Of a stretch of 64,000 nt of DNA, positions 15,763 through 29,200 are shown piece by piece. The notes beneath the pieces were generated by a model. The model had not been told where the DNA came from, ran no database searches, and saw only the letters and a program-made list of their open reading frames with translations. Position 1 is the stretch's first letter. Each line of letters opens with the position of its first letter. The position numbers were made by a program, and so were the translations under genes. Source of the DNA: Bacillota bacterium (lineage in GTDB: Bacteria > Bacillota > Clostridia > Acetivibrionales > DSM-1351); assembly GCA_023393115.1 (NCBI GenBank), contig JAEWMS010000005.1, positions 12,656 to 76,655 of the forward strand, in the 5' to 3' direction.

Positions 15763-17172
15763 ATGGCGGGAAGTACAGGATTCATAGTACAGGTAATCGG
15801 ACCGGTACTTGATATCAGATTTGAAAATAGCACATTGCCCAACATATATAATGCTATCAAAATACCCACTAAAACAGACTCGGGTGACAGCGTAATAACT
15901 GCTGAGGTAATGCAGCATCTTGGAAACGATACAGTGAGATGTGTTGCCATGTCTTCTACAGATGGACTGGTCAGAGGTATGGAAGCTATAGATACCGGAG
16001 ACGCAATAAAGGTACCTGTTGGAAAAGAGGTTTTAGGAAGAATATTCAATGTATTGGGTGAACCTGTTGACAAACAAGGTGAAGTGAAACCAACAGATTA
16101 TTACCCCATACACAGACCGGCCCCTCCCTTTGAGGAGCAGAGGCCTTCAACTGAGATTCTTGAAACAGGTATAAAGGTTGTTGACCTGCTGGCGCCATAC
16201 GCTAAGGGTGGTAAAATAGGCTTGTTCGGGGGAGCCGGAGTTGGTAAGACCGTTCTCATCATGGAGTTGATCAGAAATATTGCAACAGAGCATGGTGGTT
16301 ACTCGGTATTTACCGGTGTTGGTGAAAGAACCAGAGAAGGTAATGATCTCTGGCACGATATGAACGATTCAGGGGTTATAGACAAAACAGCCATGGTTTT
16401 CGGACAGATGAACGAGCCCCCGGGAGCAAGAATGAGAGTTGGTTTGTCCGGTCTTACAATGGCTGAGTATTTCAGAGATCAGATGGGACAGGACGTGCTG
16501 CTGTTCATAGATAATATATTCAGATTCGTTCAGGCCGGTTCAGAAGTTTCAGCCCTTCTGGGAAGAATTCCATCAGCGGTTGGTTATCAGCCTACATTGG
16601 CAACAGACGTTGGAGCTTTACAGGAAAGAATTGCATCAACAACCAAGGGTTCTATTACCTCAGTTCAAGCAGTATATGTACCTGCCGATGATCTGACTGA
16701 CCCGGCACCTGCTACAACCTTCGCACATTTGGATGCTACTACGGTTTTAAGCAGAGATATAGTTGCCATGGGTATTTATCCCGCTGTTGATCCTCTTGAT
16801 TCAACTTCAAGAATTCTTGACCCCAAGATTTTAGGTGAAGAACATTATTCAGTCGCCAGAAGGGTTCAGGAAATATTACAGAGAAATAAAGAATTACAGG
16901 ATATAATCGCAATTCTTGGTATGGATGAACTGCCTGAGGAAGACAAGTTAACTGTATTCAGAGCCAGAAAGATACAGAGATATTTGTCACAGCCTTTCTT
17001 TGTTGGAGAACAGTTCACCGGCTATAAAGGTAAGTATGTCCCTCTCAAGGAAACAATAAGAGGGTTCAAGGAAATCATAGATGGTAAGATGGATCATATA
17101 CCTGAAACTGCCTTCTTTATGAAGGGGAACATAGACGAAGTATATGAAGCAGCCAAGGAAATGGAAGAATAA
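15763..17172 (+). CDS. atpD: ATP synthase F1 subunit beta
   Basis: Catalytic subunit that makes ATP. From ATG 15763 it is 469 residues. The P-loop GGAGVGKT is at 156-163, followed by GERTREGND and the Walker-B region DVLLFIDNIFRF. I prefer ATG 15763 because GGGAG (15751-15755) lies 7 nt upstream; the frame is open to a TTG at 15730, whose extra residues are not family-like. Confidence 0.98.
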   Translation: MAGSTGFIVQVIGPVLDIRFENSTLPNIYNAIKIPTKTDSGDSVITAEVMQHLGNDTVRCVAMSSTDGLVRGMEAIDTGDAIKVPVGKEVLGRIFNVLGEPVDKQGEVKPTDYYPIHRPAPPFEEQRPSTEILETGIKVVDLLAPYAKGGKIGLFGGAGVGKTVLIMELIRNIATEHGGYSVFTGVGERTREGNDLWHDMNDSGVIDKTAMVFGQMNEPPGARMRVGLSGLTMAEYFRDQMGQDVLLFIDNIFRFVQAGSEVSALLGRIPSAVGYQPTLATDVGALQERIASTTKGSITSVQAVYVPADDLTDPAPATTFAHLDATTVLSRDIVAMGIYPAVDPLDSTSRILDPKILGEEHYSVARRVQEILQRNKELQDIIAILGMDELPEEDKLTVFRARKIQRYLSQPFFVGEQFTGYKGKYVPLKETIRGFKEIIDGKMDHIPETAFFMKGNIDEVYEAAKEMEE

Positions 17173-17207
17173 TTTCTTTGAGTATGCAGTTTATGGAGGA
17201 TAAGGAA

Positions 17208-17606
17208 ATGTCCACATTTATTTTAGAAGTTATTACTCCTGAAAGAAGTTTCTATTCGGGAGAAGCAGAATGTGTGATTTTTAGGTCGGTTGACGGTGAA
17301 ATGGGAGTCCTGGCAAAGCATGCACCAACGGTAACTGCTGTCAATGTTGGACCTTTAAAAATAAAGACTGACGGTAAGTGGATAGAAGCTGTTGTAACCG
17401 ATGGTTTTGCCAAAATCATGCCCGATAAGGTGGTTATAATGGCTGATACTGCCGAGTATCCTGAAGAGATTGATGTCAATCGTGCAAAGGCTGCCAAGCA
17501 GCGTGCTGAAGAGAAGCTTCAGAAGCAGCTGAGTCAGTTGGAATATATGCGTTCAAAGGCTGCTCTTGCAAGAGCCATGGCAAGAATCAAAGCTACAAGC
17601 AAGTAA
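17208..17606 (+). CDS. atpC: ATP synthase F1 subunit epsilon
   Basis: Rotor subunit that links gamma to the c-ring and inhibits ATP hydrolysis through its C-terminal helices. It is 132 residues from ATG 17208, which follows GGAGGA (17195-17200) by 7 nt. It has an N-terminal beta sandwich (LEVITPERSFYSGEAE...GEMGVLAKHAP) and an Ala/Lys/Glu-rich helical tail. Last gene of the operon, ending before a strong terminator. Confidence 0.97.
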   Translation: MSTFILEVITPERSFYSGEAECVIFRSVDGEMGVLAKHAPTVTAVNVGPLKIKTDGKWIEAVVTDGFAKIMPDKVVIMADTAEYPEEIDVNRAKAAKQRAEEKLQKQLSQLEYMRSKAALARAMARIKATSK

Positions 17607-17646
17607 ATACTTACAAGTAAATACTTAGATAGAGGTTTGCAGACCC

Positions 17647-17682
17647 AAAAACACCCCGCCGACGAAAGGCGGGGTGTTTTTG
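17647..17682 (+). terminator. Strong terminator of the ATP synthase operon
   Basis: A 14-bp GC-rich stem, AAAAACACCCCGCC (17647-17660) with GGCGGGGTGTTTTT (17668-17681), and a 7-nt loop; the right arm supplies the T-run. Confidence 0.95.
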
Positions 17683-17731
17683 GTATGAGGAGAGCTGAAA
17701 AAGAAGATGCCACGAAGTAGACCCTAATCCC

Positions 17732-17759
17732 TAATATCCTATCCACATTTTGCCGATAT
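17732..17759 (+). promoter_or_regulatory. Sigma-28-like promoter motif before the first SLH gene
   Basis: GCCGATAT (17752-17759) matches the sigma-28/SigD -10 box. The -35 is weak: TAAT at 17732-17735 with a 16-nt spacer. Similar boxes precede two other SLH genes (30373 and 50687). Confidence 0.4.
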
Positions 17760-17832
17760 AAATATAGGTTATAGGTAAATTAGGGTAAATTCAAAAAAAC
17801 GATTGTGGTTTAGTTACGGGAGGTATGAGTAA

Positions 17833-20199
17833 TTGATTATACTTATGAGGAATAAAGAAAAAGAATTAGAAGACAGATTTTCTAGAAATATAAGGAGATT
17901 TTCATTTTTACTGATAATTTCATTGCTCCTGCAGAGCTTTGCTTTATTGGGTGTAGTCCGTGGTGAGGCCTTGGCTGAGCTGACTGTCACTGTTATCAAC
18001 AGTAATAAGGTAAAGCTTAATTGGACTGATAATTATTCTGATGAGAAAAGTTATGTCATAGAAAAAAAAGTGGATAACGGAAAATTTACGAAGATTTCTA
18101 GAGGTGCAAATACAGAAGAGTTTACCGATACCTCCGTCGGCCCTAACCATTCATATACATATAGGGTAAAAGTTATTGACTCAACAAACTATACAAATGA
18201 TTATACAGAAGAAGTAACCTTCAGTACAACTGATGTGGAAAAACCTAATTCATTGAAGGTTACCGCTGTTTCAAGTGATCAGATAGATTTGAAATGGAGC
18301 TACACTGACAATAAATCCTATACCACATTAATTGAAAAAAGAGAATATGGTTCAACGGACTGGTATACAGTTGCTACCATACCTGCCGGACAGTTCACTT
18401 TTAGCGATAGAAGTGTACAATCCGGTGTAACATACTATTACAAAGTTCGTTCAGTTTTTATTGAAAAGATAAAATCCAGTTCATTTCCTGATGAAGACAA
18501 GGGATACAGCTCCAGCCCGCTTTTAGAAAAACCAACAGATTTATACGGCTTTGCAAAATCTCAATATGAAATACAAATAGAATGGTCGGATATCAATAAT
18601 GCAGCAACCTATCTAATCCAGAGAAAGTCACCGGATGAGACCAATTTCAAGTCTATTGGAGTTGTTCCTTACAATGTTAATGTATATGTTGATGTAAATG
18701 ACAGCGGAAGCCCAATTAAGCCTAACACTGTTTATACATATCGAATTCAAGCGATATCTGGTAACAGCAACTCGGAATACTCTGATTTGCTGAGTGTAAC
18801 CAGTACGTTTATTAAGGCCCCGGAGATATTGACAGCTACCTGTACTGACGGAACAAAAGTAAATCTCAGCTGGAAAGATTTAAGTGACGGAGAGACAAGC
18901 TTCGAAATTTGGAGAAGAGCTGCATCAGAAGCAGAGTGGACTTTATATGACAATGTAGGCAGAAACACAACCAGTTATATAGATTTAGGTGTTGCTCCGC
19001 AAACTTCATATACATATAAAGTCAGAGCAAAGATCAATGATTACAATGTTTTTTCAAGCTTCACAGATCAAGCCAGTATCTGGACAAGCAGCATAAGTGC
19101 ACCTTCAAATTTATACTATACCATCAATCAGCTGAACGAGATTGAATTGAGCTGGGAGGATTCCAGCGGAGCTGAAACCGGATTTAAAGTAGAAAGAAGA
19201 GAAGGAGAGTTTGGTCAATGGCAGCAAATAGCTGCATTATCTCCTAATACTGAAAAGTATACCGACAAACGGCTAAATAAAACAAAGGTGTATTACTACA
19301 GAATTCAAGGTTATGATGCCGCAAGCTCTATCGGATATAGCAATGAAGTCATGGTTTCACTTCAGAATCCTGCAAAGCCCACAGAGCTCCAAGCAGAAAT
19401 TATCTCGTCAAATGAGATTAAGTTGACATGGAAAGATAACTCTTATCAGGAAAAAGAATTTGTTATAGAGGTTAAGCAGTTCAGCAATTTTCGAGAATTG
19501 GGCAGAGTTAGTGCCAATAACACTGTATATTTCCATAAGGGAATAATATCCGAAGCTACTTTTACATATCGTGTCAAAGCTGTAGACGGAACTGTCCAAA
19601 GTGAATACTCAAACGAAGCAGTTGCTACTGTAAGTAAAAAGGTTACCTATTCCGATTTGGGGAAGGTATCATGGGCAGTTGGAGCAATTGAAGGTCTGGC
19701 GAGCAGAAAGGTATTTGATGCTAAAGCTGGTTCCAAATTCTACCCTCAGCAGAGTATAACAAAAGGAGAGTTTTGCGCAATTCTTGTAAGAGGTTTTGAA
19801 CTTGGAAACGTGGCAGCAGGAAGGTTCGAAGATGTTACTTCCAAACACAAATACTATAAGGAAATAATGATAGCCTCCAAAAACGGGATAATATCCAGTG
19901 ACAAGAATAACAAAATTTATCCCGACCAGCTTATTACAAGAGAACAAGCTGGTGTAATGCTTGCATTGGCTTTAAAGATAAGCGGCAAGCCATTACCGGA
20001 ACAAGACAGCAGTATACTTAAGCAATTTGCAGACTACAAGCAGATTTCTGAGGAGGCAGCAGAGAGAATAGCAGCTGTGTGTGGAGCAGGTATTCTTTCA
20101 GGAAGAGAAGATAAGGGTAAGGTTTATCTAAGAATTTCAAGCAATGTGACTAGAGCCGAGGCTGCTGTTATGGTATATAAAGCTCTAAGCCTTCAATAA
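17833..20199 (+). CDS. Exported FN3-repeat protein with C-terminal SLH domains
   Basis: Predicted surface protein of 788 residues. After a basic N-terminus, a hydrophobic stretch (about 20-43) acts as signal peptide. Six FN3-like modules of roughly 90 residues follow (about 46-600), each recognisable by a conserved W and a closing Y-x-Y-R/K-V pattern. Three SLH domains (about 602-788) should bind a secondary cell-wall polymer. No catalytic motif is seen, so an adhesive or structural role is likely; the ligand is unknown. The start is TTG 17833, placed 8 nt after GGGAGGT (17818-17824). It lies 51 nt before the giant SLH gene and is probably co-transcribed with it. Confidence 0.88.
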   Translation: MIILMRNKEKELEDRFSRNIRRFSFLLIISLLLQSFALLGVVRGEALAELTVTVINSNKVKLNWTDNYSDEKSYVIEKKVDNGKFTKISRGANTEEFTDTSVGPNHSYTYRVKVIDSTNYTNDYTEEVTFSTTDVEKPNSLKVTAVSSDQIDLKWSYTDNKSYTTLIEKREYGSTDWYTVATIPAGQFTFSDRSVQSGVTYYYKVRSVFIEKIKSSSFPDEDKGYSSSPLLEKPTDLYGFAKSQYEIQIEWSDINNAATYLIQRKSPDETNFKSIGVVPYNVNVYVDVNDSGSPIKPNTVYTYRIQAISGNSNSEYSDLLSVTSTFIKAPEILTATCTDGTKVNLSWKDLSDGETSFEIWRRAASEAEWTLYDNVGRNTTSYIDLGVAPQTSYTYKVRAKINDYNVFSSFTDQASIWTSSISAPSNLYYTINQLNEIELSWEDSSGAETGFKVERREGEFGQWQQIAALSPNTEKYTDKRLNKTKVYYYRIQGYDAASSIGYSNEVMVSLQNPAKPTELQAEIISSNEIKLTWKDNSYQEKEFVIEVKQFSNFRELGRVSANNTVYFHKGIISEATFTYRVKAVDGTVQSEYSNEAVATVSKKVTYSDLGKVSWAVGAIEGLASRKVFDAKAGSKFYPQQSITKGEFCAILVRGFELGNVAAGRFEDVTSKHKYYKEIMIASKNGIISSDKNNKIYPDQLITREQAGVMLALALKISGKPLPEQDSSILKQFADYKQISEEAAERIAAVCGAGILSGREDKGKVYLRISSNVTRAEAAVMVYKALSLQ

Positions 20200-20250
20200 C
20201 TGGTATAACATGGGGTTGGTTAAATTCTATTGGATTGAGGAGCAGAACTG

Positions 20251-23200
20251 ATGAAAAGACTAGTAAAACTGATAACAATAATCCTAACGATAGCCTATGT
20301 GCTATTAATACCGCTTAATTCACTAGCAAAAGAAGGAGGAACGATCAGTGCAAATACTACCACTTCTTTGTTAAGTAAATGGCAGGGGTACGGGATAGTT
20401 GACAAAAGTATTTCTAATAGTGACCTTAATAAAGCTATTGAGAAAATTGACTTTATCTCCTTTATTAATGGAATTATGAAGCCCACAAGAAAGGTAGAAA
20501 CAGGATTTATTGATCTCCCGAAGGACTCCTGGTATGAGCAGGAGATAGCGAAGGCAGTAGCTGCTGGATATATAGATAAAGGAAATAAGACAAAGTTTAA
20601 TCCATTTTCAGATATAACCAGATTGGAAGCAGCCTTAATGGTCAAGCGCGTATTCGGACTTGAGCTTAATGATAAAAGAGTATTAACAAAGATAAAGGAT
20701 GCTGAAGCTCTTGATAGCAATCAATTAGAGGGTTTTGCTGCAGTTATTGAAAAAGGATATTTGACTCAGGTAGAGGAAGGAAGATATGTTCCGTATGGAG
20801 TACTTAAACTATCCGACGCTCTGGAAATCCTAGATATTTGCGTAGGAGAGGTAGTTTCAAAGTCAGGAACTATATCCGACAATGTTCTTGGCAATATGCT
20901 GGTTAATACCGGGTCTGTGACATTAAAAAGTATGAATGTAACAGGGGATCTGACCATTGGAGAAGGCGTTGGTAATGGAGACGTAAGGCTTGACGGAGTT
21001 TCGATAAATGGAAAGCTTATAATAAGAGGAGGGGGGCCAAACACTGTTACCCTCACCAATACAAGAATAGATGACATACTTGTAATTGACAAAAGTGAAG
21101 GAAATGTACATGTAAGAACATATGGGACTACTACAATAAATAATACCCTCATAAAATCCGGATGTTATCTGGATGAATCTGGTTTAACCACCGGAAAGGG
21201 TTTTACTGATATTACATTGAACAAATCGACAGTTGAAAATCAAAGGGTTGATCTCAACGGTGATTATAATAAATTAACAGTAGATGAAAGCAACCTTGAT
21301 GTTAAGTTAAGCGGGAAGGCAGAAGGAGTGGATATATCCAAGGGTGCAACCAGCAACTTTACTCTGGATTCAGGAAGTGTAACCGTTTTTAATACAAAGG
21401 CTTCTCAAAACTTAATTGACATAATAGGGGGAACAATAACAACCCTTAATATAGATACAGGCGCCATAGGTAATAAATTGACAATAAGCGGAAAAACCAC
21501 AGTAAGTAACATTAATATTAGGGAAAATAGTAATATTGAACTTCAAAAGGGAACAGTAGAACAGCTTACACTTGAATCCAATTCAACAGGCTCAAAGTTG
21601 AATATTTCAAGCGGTGCCAATCTGAAAAATTTAACCGCTAACGCTTCTGCTACAATAAGCGGGAACGGCTCTATTACCAATGCCTATATTTATGTACCAA
21701 ACGTAAGTATGAACATTAAGCCAAGCGGGGAGTATAAAAGAACTGGAACTGAAACAGGCTCTGGAAGCAATGACACAAATTCAAGTTTACCTAAAATTAC
21801 AATTTCGAATGTATACAACAGAACCATTCAATTGGGCAGTAATGATCAAAAATTGAATGCACGTGCTTCAAACGAAGCAGAGATCTTTTATAGTTCTGCT
21901 GACAGCTCCATTGTAACTGTGGGTGAAAAGGGAGAACTGACAGGTGTCTCTGCCGGAACAACTGAGGTGTACATATCTGCTATTAAACATGGTTATGCTC
22001 CGGCTATTGCTACAGTAAAAATCACAGTAATATCCAAGAATAAATCTTCTTCAGGTACACTGGAGATTTCACCGGATAGCGGTAAAGCCGGAAGTATAGT
22101 TGATAATTTTGCTGTCAGATTCACTCCAGGGGAAAATATAGTTAATGGAAGAATCGTTATCAATCTCCCTGTAGGGTTTAGCGCTACCGAAAATGATAGG
22201 ATAAGCATAAACTCAGGTGCTGAGGTTGCGTTGACTAAGTCACAGATTATTAACGAATACACGCTGTCCTTCTCAAATATTTCTCTGGCAGAAGGTGAAA
22301 ACATTGAAGTCAGATTAAAGAATGTTGAAATCCCATCAGGTCAGCAATTCGTATTCAGTGCCGTAGCTGATTCAGACGGTATAGGACCGAAGCTGCCTGC
22401 TGGAGAAGTAAGTTGTACATTTACAGCAGATAGCTTAAAGGAGCTTAAGGGGAATGGTGTAAACTATTCGACTCCTGAGTATGGTTCTGTGAAAGGTACA
22501 ACCAAGATAGCTTCACTCTCATTCGTAAACATATCTGGAGCAACAAAATGGATGATTAGTGATACCACTGAAATACCAGTATATGATCAAGTGTTGTCGG
22601 GAACTGACTATGTAGCAGGCCAGGATATTCAGGCTGTTCCAAATCAACAAATAATGCTTGCTGCCGTGGATTCCAACAACAGGGTTAAGGCATACGCAAT
22701 AATCGTAATAAAGGCTGAGAACATCAGACCGGATGATGCCACTGCTCTGGATCCTTCGTCAATAAGTGTTAAACCTGGTATACAGGCAGGGACAGTGATG
22801 ATAGATATTCCAACGTCTGTCACTGTAGATGGCGCCACTACCTGGATGTACAAAGTACAGAACACACCTTCAACAGCAATATTGGTGGACAGTGTATTTG
22901 ATGGGACAGAAAGCTATTCTGCCGATAAGGATATTAAAGTATCCGACTATCAGTATATTGTAATTGCGGCAGTTGACAACGCAACAAGTAAGAAAGTTAA
23001 AGCTTATGTAAGCCTGCCAGTTGCAGGGAAGGTGAGTGTAGAGGCAGACAGACTTGTTAATGGTATAAATTATAAAGGCCCGGGTACTGGTTCCGTTCCG
23101 GGAGCGATAATGATTGATAGTCTGAACTCCGGTAGCTTTGACATAAGCAGCTGGCAGTATGTAGTACTCGGCAAGGCAGCAGTAATACCTGCAAAGGGAG

Positions 23201-26200
23201 CTTTGGCCGAAACTTATAGGAAATATGTTGAAAATAAAGAATTTGTCGTATATGCCGAAAAGGATAATATTTTTGCGGCAGCAGGGCAGCATGTGCTGCT
23301 TGTAGGTGTAAGTGTTGATGGTAAGATAATCGCATATGCTGATATAACTGTTGATTCCGGAGTGGTTCGCCGGGAGGATGCACCAGCCATACCTGCCACA
23401 AACGTGGTTGGACCTGTCATGGGAGCAAAAGCAGGTACAATTAGTGTAACAACCAATTTTAGTACACCTGTTGCAGGAGCTACCAAGTACAAATACAAAT
23501 TCCAGAATGATCAGCCTGTAGCTCCTCAGATAAACATTAAGGCGGATGGATTTAGTGATCTGGAAACAAGTATATCGGCAACCGGAAAATATCTGGTGCT
23601 GGTGGCCGTAGATAATAGTGGTTTGATTAAGGCCTGGATGTATAAGGAAGTTGATCCTGGAGTGATCAGGCCAGCCGATGCGTACTTGCTTAAAGTTACA
23701 AACGGTGAGTATACAAAGCCTGTGCCGGGAACTACCATCGGTGCAATCAGCTTAAGCATTAACCAAACACAAATAGAAACCAACATCGGAAAACAGGTTT
23801 CACAATGGTGGTATAAGCTTTCTGATAAGGACTTTGACAACCCATATACGGGTAGTAACATTACTGGTGATATGATAGCTTATACACCTGGTCAGGACAT
23901 CGGAAATGTTTCTGAAGACCAGTATTTGCTGATAATCGGCACTGATGGAAGCGGCACGATTACATACCTTAAAGAGCGAATTCAATATGACCAGATAAAG
24001 CAGGGCGATGCAAAAGTCCTTAAATCCAGCGCTGAAGATAGTGTCAACTTTAATTACTCGGTGCCGGAGCCTGGAGACAAGTCGGGTCAAACCAAAATAA
24101 CGACACTCAAGCCGGTAAGCGGAGCTTATGCCTGGGAGTACAAGACTTCTGATACACCTGTAACTGCACCAGGTAGCAATACTTCGGCAGTTACACTTGG
24201 TACTTCTCAATACAGCCCAAATCAAAGCATTACGGTTGATAAGCAATATCTTGTTCTGTATGCTGTTGATAATAATAACAGTAAACGTATAAAGGCATAT
24301 GCAAATATACCGATTGGCGAAGCACAGAAGAGGCCTATGGATCTTGTAGAAGGACACAACTACAGAATAACAACCGGAAGTACAAAAGGCACTGTTGCAA
24401 TATCATTCCTTTCTTTTGCGGATCTTGGAGCTACAGCACCTTATACCGGCTGGAGCTGGAAGTATGCTGTCGTTGACACTAAGTACATACCCGGCAGAGG
24501 AACTGAAGCAAGCAAGATACCAGGTATTACAGACATTGTCTCAACTCCGACTAATATTACTGCAAAAGAAGGACAGTACCTGTTACTGATAGCAGCTGAG
24601 AATGGTCTTGTTAAGGGATTTGCCAATATATCTGTAAGCTCTGTAATAAATCCTGGTAATGCTGAGTTGATTACACCAGATTGTTACACCCTTACAAAAG
24701 GCTCAGTTGAAGGTACAACTCGTTTTGCAGCATTGAATATGGGAATATCAGGACAAACAAAATGGGCTTATGCAATAAAGGAGGGTTCATCCACTACAAC
24801 ACCGATTTTAAAGGATGTAGTATTTGGTACTATAGGGGCAAAAGCTCTTGATCAGACTAAAGATATACCCATAAATTACGGCCAGACTATTCTCCTACTG
24901 GCTATCGATAATGCCGGCAAGGTAAAGGGTTATGTCTATATCCCCGTTACTGAGGATCAGATTCAGGCACCTTTCGCTATTAATTTGAGCTTGGAAGCAT
25001 ATAAAGGAATCTATTCCGGACCAAGCAAGGGTAGTAAGGCAGGAAGCACTAAGATTGCATTAAAAAGTGATACCGGCAATATTCCTTTAGACGCCGGCGG
25101 AGTAATAATTTGGAAGTACAAGAAGGGCACAAGCCTCGAAACTCCACACTTGAATGATGATGCAGGAGACGGCTCCGGTTATCTGGGATATTTAAGCACA
25201 AAGGATATTGAAAATGCAAAGGTAGGAGAGCAGCTGTTAATTGTTGCAGTATCTCAAAATCCTGATGGAAGTGAGAGAGTTAAGGCATACCTGAAGTTTA
25301 CATTGATATCTGATTGGATTTCATCTGCCGAGATGAAGGAACTTACGCCTGAGTATTATGGAACTCCTTCCCCAGGAAGTGAGCCTGGTACCACCAAGTT
25401 TGCTAATCTTGAATTGTTCGAATTTAAAGGTTGCCAGTGGAAGGTAAAGGTTTCAGATACTGATATTAAGATTTATGAAGATACCATATTTACAGGTACA
25501 ATCTATAAGGAGGGAGACAATATTGCTGTTAAACAAAATCAGTATGTTGTTCTGGCAGCAGTAGACACAAGCGGAAAGGTTAAGGGATATAAGAATATAC
25601 TGATAGATAAACCGGAGTATTTAAATGCACCCGGACTCAAATCAGGAGATAACTATGCAGCTCCAAAGTGGGGCTCACAGGAAGGTACAACCTCAGTATA
25701 TGTATCTCCAAAAGGACTTGTCGGAAATATAGTATTTGTTGTAAAGGTTACAAATAGTATAGAAAATATAGTAGCCGAAAGTACAATTAGCTATACAAGT
25801 CCGGCAGCCATTGATATTAATTACAGTACTTACAAAGCGTACACTACTAATTCGGATATATCCGTTAAGGCAGGGCAGTATATTTTACTTGCAGCTGTAG
25901 ACGCAGATACTAAAAAGGTTGTGGCTTACAGAAATATTCCCGTAGTAGAGGCTAATATAATGCCTGAAGGGGCAGACACACTTGATATCAACATTAATTA
26001 CCTGCCCCTTCAACCGGGTGCTGCCGCTGGAACCACAAAAATACCTCTGAAGGGCTTTGATGGCGTCAACGCAAACACTTGGCTTGTGAAAGTGGTAACT
26101 GCTCCCATAACCTCGGTTGCCCTGGATTCAGTTGACAATGACGCAAAAGTATATGTATCCAATGCTGATATTTCTGTAAAACCCGGGGACTATGTTATTC

Positions 26201-29200
26201 TCTATGCAGCAAGTAAAGTTGGTACCGATCCATATAAAATAAAAGCTTTTGCATGTATACCTGTTAACTCTGATGATATAAGGGGAGCAGCTCCTGAACT
26301 AGTCATAAGCGCTGCCCCGATACCGGGAACTGTTCTTAACACAACATCTGTTGTAACAACAGGAGTAACACTACCTTCGGGTGCTACCATGATTAGATAC
26401 CTGGTAGGCAACAGCTCAGCAGGTACTATACTCAAGGACAGCGATATGTCTCGCCTTCCGGAGTATAAGCCGTCCGGTAGTAACATTCCGGCAAATGAGG
26501 GTCAATACCTGGTATTTGTGGCTACAGATGACAGTGGATATGTAAAAGCTGTATCCAAAGAAATTAAGCTTACTGCCGAAATGATTAAGAATGTGGTGCT
26601 TACTTTGGGAGGTAGCGTATTCCCTGCTGTAAGTGAAGGTCAAATAGCAACAGGCGGACAGACAATTACATTAACACTTGACTCCGCTGAATGGGCCGAC
26701 GATGCTATTACCACCAACAAGAGTGTACTGTTGAGCAGTTTTGTTGCAGCAACAGAAAATGATAAGTGGGCGACTGCAATGGGTAAAGTTACAATGATTG
26801 ATAAATCAGCTGATAGTAGAACAATAACTATCAAGTTGAGTGAATCAACATATGATATAACAGCAAATCAGAAGATAACTGTAACAATACCTGCCAAATT
26901 GATTAAAGGAGCTGTAAAACCTGTCACAGCAAAAGAGACAATAAACGTTTCAGTAGTTTCAGGCCTTGGAGTTACTTTGATGTTGGATAAAACCAGCGTA
27001 ACCAGCTTCAGCCAGAACGATATTAAGGCAGGAACGGTTAAGATAATTATCACATTAACTGGTGGCGGCAAATTCACCAGTGATGTTGATAGCTCTACCG
27101 AAAAGAAAAATGCAATATTAAATGGTTTGAAGGCTACATATAACACTACTGAATGGTCAGACGTCTTATCAAAAGCTACACTGACCCTGAATTCTGAATC
27201 AAAACTGACCATAGAACTTAAGGATGAGACCTATGATCCTAAAGGAAATGAAGTAATAAGCGTTACCATTCCGGCTAAAGATTCTTCAGGTAACTACATT
27301 ATTGACGGAGCAGTTAACAATGCTGAATACTCAGGTAAAATAACCATATACTCAAATATTTCAGCTGCATTATCAGGAACACTGGTTTCACCACCTGTTA
27401 CAGAAGCAGATATAGTAGCAGGAAGTGAAACATTAGTGATTACGCTGACAAACGGTAAATGGGCATCGGATATTGCTTCAAATGCTACAGTAAGTAAAGC
27501 ACTTTTTGATGGATTAACAGTATCACCGACTGTATCAACAAACGATACTAATTCATGGAAAAATAAAGTTATAGCAAATTTAAAGACAGCGAATATTAAA
27601 GTAAACAGCGATACCGAAATTGTAATCACTCTGCCTGCGGCCACAGGATATGCAATAAGTGCGGACCAGAGCATTGTTGTGAACATTCCATCAGTATGTA
27701 TTGCCGGAGGAATAAAAGATAAGCTTATAGCTCCACAAAGCATAATAATAACTAATATTGCGCCCGCTGTTCCAGCTGTTGTGAAAAATGTAAGTGTGAC
27801 CGGTAGTGCCATAGAGTATAAAAAAGATGACAAAATATTAATTAGTGTAGAGTTTGATACAGCCATCGATGTCACAGGAACACCTAAAATCACCTTGAAT
27901 ACTGGTAAGGATGCGCTGTATAAGGGGAAAGCGGCAGATAATACTCTTACATTTGAATATACGGTAGTTTCTGGTGATAATACCACAAAATTGGACTACA
28001 AGACTACAAGTTCTTTGGTACTGAACAATGGAACAATAAATAATGGTGAAACACCTGCCAAACTTACATTGCCATCTCCCGGTGCAAAGGGTTCAATAAG
28101 CGATCCGTTAAAAACACCAATTGTGGTAGATACGGTTGCACCCAGTTTTACTAATACAGGGGCGCCGAAGCAAACTGCTACTAAAGCAGAGACAACGGCT
28201 GATATTACATTTACTATCAACGAGGATGGAAAAGTGTACTATGTGGTAATAGAAAATGGCAGCAGCATATCTACACCAACTGTTCAGCAGATTGCTGACT
28301 GGAATACCACCACACCAGCACCAGCTTCAGTGGTGGCAAAAGGTAAAGTAGATGCCATCGCTAATGTAGCGGGCACTATGACCATTACGGGATTAGCACC
28401 AAATAAAAAGTACAATGTATATATGTTAACCGAAGATAATCTTCAGAATAGAGCAACAGCCGTAAAAACCCTGAGTGGTGTTCAGACAATAGATGTAACT
28501 CCGCCAACGGTTGAGATAGTCAGTGTCGTACCATCGGATTATTCGGTAAGTTTGGTTGTTAAATCAAATGAAACAGGAAATATATTTGTTGTTGCCAAAC
28601 TTCACGGCTCAACTGCACCAACAAAAACAGAGTTGACCGGGTCCAAGTTTAAAGCAGTGGTTGACTCAGACAATGTAAATAAAGAAATTACTATAAACGT
28701 GACCGGATTGACTGTTTCAACAGACTATGATATTTATGTGGCAGGTAATGATAAGGCATCAACACCAAATATAAGTGATCCCAAAGTTGATTCTGCTACA
28801 ACAAAATCCCTTGATCTGACTAAAGTAGACGTTGATTTGGCCAATAATAAGCTACTTAATACTAATGCATTAATGCAGTACAGTATAAATGGCGGAGTTT
28901 GGAAGGATTGTACAGCAGCAACCACTAATGTTACATTTGATTTAGTAGATGATCCTGATACTATTAAAGTACAAATAAAAGAAAAAAGTAATCCAACTAA
29001 CCCAATTCAAACAATAATACTGTATAGGGGTGATGACGCAAGCATTTCAAGATCAATGATTGACTTTGATATAGCGGCGGGAACAATTACTAATAAGACC
29101 GATATTAACCTTGAATTTAGAATAGACCAAAATGTATGGAAACAGCTAAAGGCTAAAACAACTGTATCAGGAGTTAATTTTGTACCTGGCACTCTGTATT

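Noticed and set aside
27294..27986. 230-residue minus-strand frame inside the giant SLH gene
   Set aside because: Mirror of a Thr/Val/Ala-rich repeat region; no initiation signal and composition typical of antisense of beta-rich protein.
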